From an uncultured Thiodictyon sp. (GTDB lineage: Bacteria; Pseudomonadota; Gammaproteobacteria; Chromatiales; Chromatiaceae): a stretch of DNA of 53,976 nucleotides. Positions within the stretch are counted from its first letter, which is position 1. Every line of letters begins with the position of its first letter. The position numbers and the translations under genes are program-made. This document shows positions 47,275 through 53,976 of the stretch, one piece after another. The notes beneath the pieces are model-generated. The model worked only from the letters and a program-made list of their open reading frames with translations. It did no database searches and was not told the DNA's origin. The stretch is from NCBI GenBank assembly GCA_903837595.1, contig CAILVI010000482.1, positions 1 through 53,976 of the forward strand, written 5' to 3'.

Positions 47275-48018
47275 CTATTCGCGCCCGGGAGCGGCGTCGC
47301 GGAACTCGCTCTCACGGCCCGACACCATCCCGGCGGCGCTGTCGCGACCCTCCAGGACTGAATCGGCACTGCCCGCGATATACAGACGCACGGCGCGGAT
47401 GGCGTCGTCGTTGCCCGGGATCACATAGTCGACCTTGCTGGGGTCGTTGTTCGTGTCGACCACACCGATCACCGGGATACCAAGCTTGTTGGCCTCGGTC
47501 ACCGCGTTCTTCTCGTGGCCGACGTCGATCACGAACATGGCGTCCGGCAGGCCATCCATGTCCTTGATGCCACCCAAGCTCAGCTCCAGCTTGTCACGCT
47601 CGCGCGACAGGTCCAGGGCCTCTTTCTTGTTAAAGCGCTCAATGCCGCCGCTCTCGAACATGGCCTCCAGGTCCTTCAGCCGCTTGATGGACTGGCGGAT
47701 GGTCTTGAAGTTGGTGAGCATGCCGCCCAGCCAGCGGTGGTTCACGAACGGCATGCCGCAGCGCAGCGCCTCCTCGCGGATGGCGTCGCGCGCCGCCCGC
47801 TTGGTGCCGACGAACAGGATCTTGCCGCCGTTGGCCGACAGGGTGCTCATGAAATTCAGTGCGTCCTGGAAGAGCGGGACCGTCTTTTCCAGGTTAATGA
47901 TGTGGATCTTGTTGCGATGCCCGAAGATGAAGGGGCCCATCTTAGGGTTCCAGTAACGGGTCTGGTGGCCGAAATGGACGCCGGCCTCCAGCATCTGACG
48001 CATGGATACTTGACTCAC
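47275..48018 (-). CDS. rpsB: Small ribosomal subunit protein S2
   Basis: A 247-residue ribosomal protein S2. [20 protein letters not shown] is the family N-terminus, and [29 protein letters not shown] and [12 protein letters not shown] are its conserved blocks. The GTG at 48018 has AGGA about eight bases before it; the internal ATG five codons later is possible. The C-terminus has an acidic, low-complexity tail. S2 is expected to repress its own operon by binding the leader. Confidence 0.97.
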   Translation of the reverse strand: MSQVSMRQMLEAGVHFGHQTRYWNPKMGPFIFGHRNKIHIINLEKTVPLFQDALNFMSTLSANGGKILFVGTKRAARDAIREEALRCGMPFVNHRWLGGMLTNFKTIRQSIKRLKDLEAMFESGGIERFNKKEALDLSRERDKLELSLGGIKDMDGLPDAMFVIDVGHEKNAVTEANKLGIPVIGVVDTNNDPSKVDYVIPGNDDAIRAVRLYIAGSADSVLEGRDSAAGMVSGRESEFRDAAPGRE

Positions 48019-48199
48019 GATCGTTTCCTCAGGTGTGTTGGGTTGGGCCTCCACGCGTCCCATGCAGCAACCCAATCCAGTGACGAACCTGGCGGGCACC
48101 CGGCAACATGTGACGACGCGTGTGCGGTTGAATGTCCGGCCGCCGCAGCGACCGCGTGTTAATCCACTTAAAACGCCCCAGAGTCGGGGACATCGAGTC

Positions 48200-48260
48200 T
48201 GCCGACCGCCCCTAAAAATAAAGCGAAAAACCACGGTTTTTCGCTTGGATGGGAGGTCGG
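48200..48260 (-). terminator. Terminator-like hairpin in the rpsB leader
   Basis: On the minus strand AAGCGAAAAAC pairs with GTTTTTCGCTT (48245-48220) around a four-base loop, followed by TATTTTTAG. An outer seven-base stem (48254-48260 with 48200-48206) encloses both. The element would be reached about 120 bases after the predicted rpsB start site and about 180 bases before the GTG, so it could be an attenuator; alternatively it ends a short leader RNA. Confidence 0.6.
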
Positions 48261-48370
48261 CCGCCCTGATCTCCTCGAGCACCACGCCCGGCAGTGGTCC
48301 TGATCTCAAACGGGCCATACCCGCCCCGCGGCGGGACCGCGCAGCGCCCGTTTGCGACGGCGTGCCGCGT

Positions 48371-48400
48371 TTTATACCATAGCCCGCTTAGCCCCGGCAA
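48371..48400 (-). promoter_or_regulatory. Candidate rpsB promoter
   Basis: On the minus strand TTGCCG (48400-48395), an 18-base spacer and TATAAA (48376-48371) are followed by a GC-rich discriminator (ACGCGGC), as at stringently controlled ribosomal promoters. It gives an rpsB leader of about 345 bases. The divergent map gene has its start about 70 bases beyond; TAATAA near 48431 may be part of its promoter. Confidence 0.55.
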
Positions 48401-48469
48401 CGACGGCGCAAATCGCGGCCGTTTTTTCCTTAATAATCTGGATACCCGATGGACGCATTCAAAGGCCCC

Positions 48470-49252
48470 ATGAGCGTGCAAATCAAGACCCCCGAGGCCA
48501 TCGAGCGGATGCGCGTCGCCGGGCGCCTGGCCGCCGAGGTGCTCGACATGATCAGCCCCTACGTCCAGGCCGACGTCACCACGGAGGAACTGGACATCCG
48601 CTGCCACGAGCACATCGTCACGGTCCAGGGCGCCATTCCGGCGCCCCTGAACTACCGGGGGTTCCCCAAGTCGATCTGCACCTCGGTGAACCATGTGGTC
48701 TGCCACGGCATCCCCGCCAACAAGCGACTGAAAAGGGGCGATATCGTCAACCTGGATATCACTGTGATCAAGGACGGCTACCACGGCGACACCAGTATGA
48801 TGTTCTGCATCGGCGAGCCCTCGATCCTGGCCAAGCGCCTGGTGAAGGTCACACGCGACGCGCTGTGGCGCGGCATTGAGGTCGTGCGCCCCGGTGCCAC
48901 CCTGGGCGATATCGGGCACGCCATCCAGCAGTTTGTCGAGGCCCACGGCTACTCCGTGGTGCGCGAGTACTGCGGACACGGGATCGGGCGCGAGTTCCAC
49001 GAAGACCCCCAGGTGCTGCACTACGGCAAGCCGGGCGAGGGGTTGGTGCTGCGCCCGGGGATGTGCTTCACGATCGAGCCCATGGTCAACGCCGGCAAGC
49101 GCTTCATCAAACTGCTGCCGGACGCCTGGACCGTGGTCACCAAAGACCGCAGCCTCTCGGCCCAGTGGGAGCACACGCTGCTGGTCACGCCCGACGGCCA
49201 CGAGGTACTGACCCTGCGCGCGGACGAGCGCGCCGCGGTCCCCGCCCCATGA
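48470..49252 (+). CDS. map: Type I methionine aminopeptidase
   Basis: A 260-residue enzyme that removes N-terminal Met from new proteins. The metal ligands appear in order: Asp in VNLDITVIKDGYHGD (two), His in GHGIGREFHE, Glu in CFTIEPM and Glu in WEHTLLV. The ATG at 48470 gives MSVQIKTPEAIERMR, the family start; an in-frame ATG 21 bases upstream is less likely. Its stop overlaps the glnD ATG. rpsB diverges from it, as in E. coli. Confidence 0.97.
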   Translation: MSVQIKTPEAIERMRVAGRLAAEVLDMISPYVQADVTTEELDIRCHEHIVTVQGAIPAPLNYRGFPKSICTSVNHVVCHGIPANKRLKRGDIVNLDITVIKDGYHGDTSMMFCIGEPSILAKRLVKVTRDALWRGIEVVRPGATLGDIGHAIQQFVEAHGYSVVREYCGHGIGREFHEDPQVLHYGKPGEGLVLRPGMCFTIEPMVNAGKRFIKLLPDAWTVVTKDRSLSAQWEHTLLVTPDGHEVLTLRADERAAVPAP

Positions 49253-51870
49253 CCCCGGGCCCCGCCAACCTGCGCGACCTGGTCCCGGTCTATCGTCAAC
49301 AACTGCGCGACGGGCGCGACGCACTGTTCAAGGAGTTCGACCTTGGGGTGCCCGTCACCACCCTGGTGTTGACCTTAAGCCAAATCACCGACCGGGTCGT
49401 ACGCGAGGTCTGGCAACACCATGTGGGGGACGCCGCGGACGTGGCCCTGGCGGCGGTCGGCGGCTACGGCCGGCAGGAACTGCAACCGGCCTCCGACCTG
49501 GACATCCTGATCCTCGCCGAACCCGCAGCCGAGGCGATGCTTCAGGAGGCCCTGGGGCAGTTGGTAACCTTCCTGTGGGACATCGGGTTGCACGTCGGGC
49601 ACAGTGTGCGCAGCGTGGATGACTGCGTCAGCGAGGCCCAAGCCGACGTCACCGTGATGACCAACCTGATGGAGGCGCGGCTGTTGGCCGGCGACGCCGA
49701 CCTGTTCCAGCGCATGCGCACGGCCACCGCCGCGGACCGGATCTGGGACAGCCAGGCCTTCTTCACCGCCAAGGCCGCGGAGCAGCAGGCGCGCTGGCAC
49801 AAGTATGGCGATACCGCCTACAACCTGGAGCCGAACATCAAGGAGAACCCGGGCGGCCTGCGCGACATCCAGATGATCGGCTGGGTGGCCAAGCGGCACT
49901 TTGCCGCCACCACCCTGCACGAATTGGTGACCCAGGGCTTCCTGACCGAACCGGAGTACCAGGCCCTGATCGAGGGGCAAAACCACCTGTGGCGCATCCG
50001 CTTCGCGCTGCACCGCCTCACCGGACGGTGCGAGGACCGGCTGCTGTTCGACTACCAGCGCACCCTGGCACAGGGGTTCGGCTTCTGCGACGGCGACAAC
50101 AACCTCGCCGTTGAGCAGTTCATGCAGCAGTATTATCGCACCGTGCAAGAACTCAACCGCCTAAACGAGATGCTGCTGCAACTGTTCAGCGAGGCCATCC
50201 TGCTGCACGACGACATCGGCCCCCCGGTGCGGATCAACTCACGCTTCCAGACCCGTAGCGGCTTTCTGGAAATCAGCTCACCGACCGTGTTCCGCCGCTA
50301 CCCTATCGCGCTGCTGGAGGTCTTCCACATCCTGCAGACCCACCCGGAGTTGCACGGGGTGCGCGCCAGCACCATCCGCGCCATCCGCGAGAACCGCCAC
50401 CGCATCGACGACGCCTTCCGCGCCGATATCCGCGCCCGCAGCCTGTTCATGGAGTGCCTGCGCGAACCCGGCGGCCTCACCCACGCCGTGCGGCGCATGA
50501 ACCGCTACGGGGTGCTGGCCGCCTACATCCCGGCCTTCGCCAACATCGTCGGGCGCATGCAGTACGATCTCTTCCACGTCTACACGGTCGACGAGCACAC
50601 GCTCGCCCTGCTGCGCAACCTGCGCCGCTTTACCATCGCCGCGCACGCCGAGGAGTTCCCGCTGTGCAGCGCGGTGACGCTGCGCATCCCCAAAATGGAG
50701 ATCCTGTACCTGGCCGGGCTCTTCCACGACGTCGCCAAGGGCCGCGGCGGCGATCACTCCCAACTGGGCGCCCGCGATGCCTGGGACTTCTGCCGCCTGC
50801 ACGGACTCTCGGAGTTCGACAGCCGCCTGGTCGCCTGGCTGGTCGAAAAACACCTGCTGATGTCCATGACCGCGCAGCGTAAGGACATCAGCGACCCGGA
50901 GGTGATCCAGGCCTTCGGTGAACTGGTCGGGGACCCGACCCGCCTGGACTATCTGTATCTGCTCACCGTGGCGGACTCGCGCGCCACCAACCCGGAGCGC
51001 TGGAACGGCTGGATCGCCGCCCTGCTGCGCGAACTCTATCACAGCACCCGGCGCGCCCTGCTGCGCGGCCTGGAACACCCCCAGGCCCAGCACGAACTGA
51101 TCGAACAGAAACAGACCGAGGCCAAGCGGCTGGTCCAACGCTACGGCGGCGACCCCCAGGCGTGCGACCAACTGTGGCTGCGATTCGGCCAGGACTTCTT
51201 CCTGCACAACTCGCCCGACGAGATCGCCTGGCAGACCCGCCTGATCCTGAACACCGACCCCGGCGAACTGCCGTTGGTGGTCATCCGCCCGGTCACCGCA
51301 CGCGGCGGTACCGAGATCTTCATCTATACCCCCGACCGGGCCAACCTGTTCGCCCGCACCACCGCGGTCCTGGATCAGCTCGCGCTCAGCATCATGGACG
51401 CCCGGGTCATGACCACCGACGACCACATGGCGGTCAACACCTACCAGGTACTGGACCTGGACGGCCACCCGGTCAACGACTCCGATCGGATGGACGAAAT
51501 CCACACCACCCTCACCGCGGATCTCCGCGCCCACGCCCGCGACGGCATCACGGTGGCACGCCGCCTGTCGCGCCGCCACCGCCACTTCCCGATCGAGACC
51601 CGCGTCAGCTTCTCGGTCGACGAGACCAACCGCCGCACCGTGATGCGCCTGAGCACCCTGGACCGCCCCGGCCTGCTGGCCGAGGTCGGTGAGGTCTTCG
51701 AGACCTGCGGGGTACGCCTGCAAAATGCCAAGATCGCCACGGTTGGCGCCGAAGTGGACGATGTCTTTTTCATCACCACCCCGGACGAGGCGCCGATCCT
51801 GTGCGAGACGGCACTTGCCTGTCTGAGCAGGGAGATCCATGCGCGGTTGGAGGGCAGCACCAAGACCTGA
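49249..51870 (+). CDS. glnD: PII uridylyltransferase/uridylyl-removing enzyme GlnD
   Basis: An 873-residue nitrogen sensor that uridylylates or deuridylylates PII proteins according to glutamine. The nucleotidyltransferase motif is GGYGRQELQPASDLDILIL near residue 70, followed by the GlnD/PII-UTase linker (EPNIKENPGGLRDIQ), an HD domain (LFHDVAKGRGGDHS) and two C-terminal ACT domains (FIYTPDRANLF, then LSTLDRPGLLAEVG). The start overlaps the map stop as ATGA; a longer frame from 49063 is out of context. E. coli GlnD is 890 residues. Confidence 0.97.
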   Translation: MTPGPANLRDLVPVYRQQLRDGRDALFKEFDLGVPVTTLVLTLSQITDRVVREVWQHHVGDAADVALAAVGGYGRQELQPASDLDILILAEPAAEAMLQEALGQLVTFLWDIGLHVGHSVRSVDDCVSEAQADVTVMTNLMEARLLAGDADLFQRMRTATAADRIWDSQAFFTAKAAEQQARWHKYGDTAYNLEPNIKENPGGLRDIQMIGWVAKRHFAATTLHELVTQGFLTEPEYQALIEGQNHLWRIRFALHRLTGRCEDRLLFDYQRTLAQGFGFCDGDNNLAVEQFMQQYYRTVQELNRLNEMLLQLFSEAILLHDDIGPPVRINSRFQTRSGFLEISSPTVFRRYPIALLEVFHILQTHPELHGVRASTIRAIRENRHRIDDAFRADIRARSLFMECLREPGGLTHAVRRMNRYGVLAAYIPAFANIVGRMQYDLFHVYTVDEHTLALLRNLRRFTIAAHAEEFPLCSAVTLRIPKMEILYLAGLFHDVAKGRGGDHSQLGARDAWDFCRLHGLSEFDSRLVAWLVEKHLLMSMTAQRKDISDPEVIQAFGELVGDPTRLDYLYLLTVADSRATNPERWNGWIAALLRELYHSTRRALLRGLEHPQAQHELIEQKQTEAKRLVQRYGGDPQACDQLWLRFGQDFFLHNSPDEIAWQTRLILNTDPGELPLVVIRPVTARGGTEIFIYTPDRANLFARTTAVLDQLALSIMDARVMTTDDHMAVNTYQVLDLDGHPVNDSDRMDEIHTTLTADLRAHARDGITVARRLSRRHRHFPIETRVSFSVDETNRRTVMRLSTLDRPGLLAEVGEVFETCGVRLQNAKIATVGAEVDDVFFITTPDEAPILCETALACLSREIHARLEGSTKT

Positions 51871-51928
51871 AAGGGCATGGCAGCGGGATCAGTGTTGTCT
51901 GCGGTCTCTTGCTGGCACGCCCTTTCAG
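51867..51928 (+). repeat. Long inverted repeat at the glnD stop
   Basis: CTGAAAGGGC (51867-51876) overlaps the glnD stop codon and is matched by its complement GCCCTTTCAG at 51919-51928, about 42 bases apart. The loop can extend with further pairing near GGCA/TGCC. No T-tract follows. It may define the glnD mRNA end. Confidence 0.5.
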
Positions 51929-52011
51929 TGATCAAGAGTCACCGGCTGTCGGCGCATCCCTTTTCGACACTGGCCTTGACCATGATTGCAGCCACTGCTC
52001 GGGTGACTTTG

Positions 52012-52065
52012 GTCGCGGCCTGGCGGCCGCTCCTACGGCGGTAGGAGCGGCCCCCAGGCCGCGAC
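52012..52065. repeat. 54-base palindrome, REP-like
   Basis: Two 25-base arms with a single mismatch, around a GGCG loop, contain GTAGGAGCGGCC and GTCGCGGCC. This is a known style of dispersed gammaproteobacterial repeat. It lies between glnD and the IS element, 90 bases before the IS left end, and can fold on either strand. Confidence 0.7.
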
Positions 52066-52155
52066 GGGTTGACGCGAGGCTGGTGGCCTGAATGGTGATC
52101 AAAGCCTCGACACCGGGGGCGCAGCACCTCAGCAACCGCATGCAAGGCGCTGAAA

Positions 52156-52190
52156 TGTTCGGGTTCGTTCCTGACACTGGTGGCGAATTC
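52156..52190 (+). repeat. IS left terminal inverted repeat
   Basis: Thirty-five bases beginning TGTTCGGGTTCGTTCCTGAC, the complement of 53942-53976 with one mismatch. The last six bases, GAATTC, are an EcoRI-type palindrome shared by both repeats. The outer edge is set by where the match to the right end stops, which the window limit prevents testing. Confidence 0.85.
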
Positions 52191-52284
52191 CGCAGCCGGG
52201 CGAGGCGGATGCCGAGCCGACAACGCGGCGACGTTCGCCTACACTGGAGGGACCGGTTGTGCCCTGTTGTTTCGGAGGCTTTCT

Positions 52285-53931
52285 GTGTCGCTCCAACCTT
52301 GCCCCGCGTTCGAAATCCCCGAAGAAACCCGCCGGGTGGCGTGCGCCGCCTTTCCGCGGGGTACGTTGTGCTTGAGGATCGCCGACGCCCTGGGGGGACT
52401 GTACCAGGACGCGGATTTTGCCGACCTGTTTCCGCGCTGCGGTCAGCCGGCCGCGTCGCCCGCCCGCCTGGCGTGGGTGACGATCCTGCAATTCGTTGAG
52501 AATTTGTCCGACCGCGCGGCGGCCGACGCCGTGCGGGGCCGCGTGGACTGGAAATACCTGCTCGGGCTGGAGCTGAGTGACCCTGGGTTCGATCACACCG
52601 TGTTGAGCGAGTTTCGCGCGCGCCTGACGGGGGGCGAGGCCGAAAGGCGGCTGCTCGATACGCTGCTGGCGCGCCTGCGGGAGATGCACCTGCTCCAGGC
52701 GCGCGGTCGGCAACGCACCGATTCCACTCATATTCTGGCTGCGGTGCGCACCCTCAACCGCCTGGAACGGGTCGGCGAGACGCTGCGCACGGCGTTGAAC
52801 GCCGTGGCGGATGCGGCGCCCGACTGGCTGGCTGCGCTCGCCCCGCCGAGCTGGTACGAACGCTATGCCCGACGGGTCGAAAACTTCCGTCTGCCCGCCG
52901 CCAAGAGCGAGCGCGAGCGCTTGGCCGCCGAGATCGGCGCCGACGGGCAAACCCTCTTGGACGCGATCGCCGCCGCACCCGCGGGCGCGCGGCTCGCGGC
53001 GCTCCCCGAGGTGGGCACGCTGCGCCAAGTCTGGGAGCAGCAATACCGCCGCGACGAGGACGCTCTGGCGTGGCGCTCGGGCGATGAGCTGTCCGCGTTG
53101 GTGCAGCGCATCGAATCGCCCTACGACCCCGAAGCGCGCTACAGCACCAAACGCAGCGTCGATTGGGTCGGCTATAAAGTCCACCTGAGCGAGACCTGCG
53201 AGAGCGACGCGCCGCGCGTGATTACCCACGTCGAGACCACCGCCGCGACGGTTCCCGACGTCAAAGCGCTGCCGGACGTGCATCGCGCACTTGCGCGCGC
53301 CGATCTGCTGCCCGCCAAGCACTTAGTCGATAAAGGCTATACCTCTCCGCAGGTGGTCCTTGACAGTCAACAGCGCGACGGCGTGTGCGTGATCGGCCCG
53401 CTGGGCGAGGATACCAGCTGGCAGGCGCGCGCCGGCAAGGGGTTCGACAAAGCGCATTTCCTCATCGATTGGGAGGCACAACGGGCGACCTGTCCCGCCG
53501 GCTGTCTCAGCCAGACCTGGAAGCCGAAAACCGGGGTCCCCGGCATTGAGACGCAAGTGCGTTTCTCCGCCCGCGATTGCCGCTCGTGCCCGCATCGTGC
53601 GGATTGCACCAAATCCAAAACCAGCGCGCGCATCGTGCTCTTGCAGTCGCGCGAGTGCCACGAAGCGCTGCGCGAGGCGCGCCTGACGCAAACCTCCGAG
53701 ACCTTCGAGCAAGAGTATGCGGCCCGCGCGGGCGTCGAGAGCACTCATGCGCAGGCCATTCGCCGCAGCGGTCTGCGCACCTGCCGCTACATTGGCCTGG
53801 CCAAGACACGCCTGCAACACATCGCCACCGCCGTCGCGCTCGATCTGGTACGGGTCTGCGAATGGCTGGACGGAACGCCCGTGGCGCCGACCAGACGCTC
53901 GCGCTTTGCCAGGTTGCAGCAGGCTGCCTGA
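52285..53931 (+). CDS. IS1182 family transposase
   Basis: A 548-residue DDE transposase. The N-terminal DUF772-like region (LSDRAAADAVRGRVDWKYLL, then HTVLSEFRARL) precedes the catalytic core: TDSTHILA holds the first Asp, VDKGYTSP the second, and the Glu is in QEYAARAGVES. The insertion with CPAGC and CRSCPHRADCTK is a zinc-like Cys cluster typical of IS1182. GTG at 52285 has GGAGG six bases upstream; the longer frame from 52180 would begin inside the inverted repeat. No frameshift, so it looks active. Confidence 0.92.
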   Translation: MSLQPCPAFEIPEETRRVACAAFPRGTLCLRIADALGGLYQDADFADLFPRCGQPAASPARLAWVTILQFVENLSDRAAADAVRGRVDWKYLLGLELSDPGFDHTVLSEFRARLTGGEAERRLLDTLLARLREMHLLQARGRQRTDSTHILAAVRTLNRLERVGETLRTALNAVADAAPDWLAALAPPSWYERYARRVENFRLPAAKSERERLAAEIGADGQTLLDAIAAAPAGARLAALPEVGTLRQVWEQQYRRDEDALAWRSGDELSALVQRIESPYDPEARYSTKRSVDWVGYKVHLSETCESDAPRVITHVETTAATVPDVKALPDVHRALARADLLPAKHLVDKGYTSPQVVLDSQQRDGVCVIGPLGEDTSWQARAGKGFDKAHFLIDWEAQRATCPAGCLSQTWKPKTGVPGIETQVRFSARDCRSCPHRADCTKSKTSARIVLLQSRECHEALREARLTQTSETFEQEYAARAGVESTHAQAIRRSGLRTCRYIGLAKTRLQHIATAVALDLVRVCEWLDGTPVAPTRRSRFARLQQAA

Positions 53932-53941
53932 GGGGGCCGGA

Positions 53942-53976
53942 GAATTCGCCACCAGTGTCAGGAACGAACCCCAACA
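53942..53976 (-). repeat. IS right terminal inverted repeat, at window edge
   Basis: Complement of the left repeat with one mismatch, starting 10 bases after the transposase stop. It ends at the window end, so it may extend further. Confidence 0.85.

Larger units (their letters stand above)
52156..53976 (+). mobile_element. IS1182-family insertion sequence
   Basis: A single-transposase element about 1.8 kb long, bounded by 35-base imperfect inverted repeats: left 52156-52190 and right 53942-53976, identical except for one base (position 5 from the outer end). The right repeat ends at the last base of the window, so the exact boundary and any target duplication cannot be checked there. The left end lies in the glnD downstream region. 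GC and codon use resemble the host, suggesting long residence. Confidence 0.88.

Noticed and set aside
47275-48318. Longer rpsB frame starting at 48318
   Set aside because: The extra 100 residues come from the leader, including the hairpin; S2 homologues start at the GTG at 48018 or the nearby ATG.
50278-51840. Long open frame (520 codons) antisense to glnD
   Set aside because: Opposite strand of a clear glnD gene in GC-rich DNA; no motif, low-complexity composition typical of shadow frames.
52585-52600. GGGTTCGATC resembling a tRNA T-arm
   Set aside because: Inside the transposase coding region with no cloverleaf.

Overview
This is chromosomal DNA of a high-GC gammaproteobacterium. The gene order bamA-skp-lpxD-fabZ-lpxA-lpxB downstream of rpsB-tsf-pyrH-frr-uppS-cdsA-dxr-rseP, the mnmA-hflD pair, a lipid A L-Ara4N (arn) operon and a GTC-palindrome-rich intergenic style all fit this. 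The gene mix (two GH57 enzymes, split MetH, many small toxin-antitoxin modules, palindromic repeats, an IS1182-type element) would suit a purple sulfur bacterium of the Chromatiaceae. That is an inference from gene content; no 16S gene or photosynthesis gene is present.

Layout. 1-6.2 kb is a visibly AT-richer polysaccharide locus. It holds the end of a polytopic membrane protein gene and, on the other strand, a tight four-gene operon: two-subunit transketolase, a sugar epimerase fused to a GT2 glycosyltransferase, and a methyltransferase. 6.3-9.3 kb carries two GH57 alpha-glucan enzymes. 9.6-11.6 kb carries a DUF2934 protein, LemA and a GIDE-type membrane protein with an EF-hand. 11.7-13.7 kb is mnmA-hflD. 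13.8-14.4 kb is a VapBC-like module that runs straight into a metH gene lacking the homocysteine domain (14.4-17.1 kb). 17.1-21 kb is an accessory stretch: a palindrome cluster, a Uma2-family gene, a frameshifted AT-rich DUF262/DUF1524 (GmrSD-like) gene, an orphan HicB and a ParDE-like module. 21.1-23.1 kb is an overlapping three-gene operon of a PTPS-family protein and two short-chain dehydrogenases, plausibly a pterin module. 23.4-31.4 kb is an eight-gene minus-strand operon, gmd-arnE/F-arnB-arnC-arnA(formyltransferase)-arnA(decarboxylase)-arnT-arnD, which would make and attach 4-amino-4-deoxy-L-arabinose to lipid A. 32-48 kb is the conserved minus-strand essential block from rpsB to murI. 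48.4-51.9 kb is map-glnD, reading the other way. The last 1.8 kb is an IS1182-family insertion sequence whose right inverted repeat ends exactly at the window edge.

How the genes work together. Most of the window serves the envelope. dxr and uppS make isoprenoid carrier lipid, cdsA makes CDP-diacylglycerol, and lpxD/lpxA/fabZ/lpxB make lipid A. bamA and skp assemble outer membrane proteins, rseP is the sigma-E protease, murI supplies D-glutamate, and the arn operon decorates lipid A. Translation and nucleotide functions (rpsB, tsf, frr, pyrH, map, mnmA) are interleaved, and glnD senses nitrogen.

Points most worth a second look are the epimerase-GT2 fusion with split transketolase, the PTPS-SDR-SDR operon with Glu in place of the usual catalytic Cys, the rearranged arn operon led by a gmd-like gene, a terminator-like hairpin inside the predicted rpsB leader, the EF-hand in the GIDE protein, and the single-base frameshift in the GmrSD-like gene. 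No tRNA, rRNA or CRISPR array was seen.
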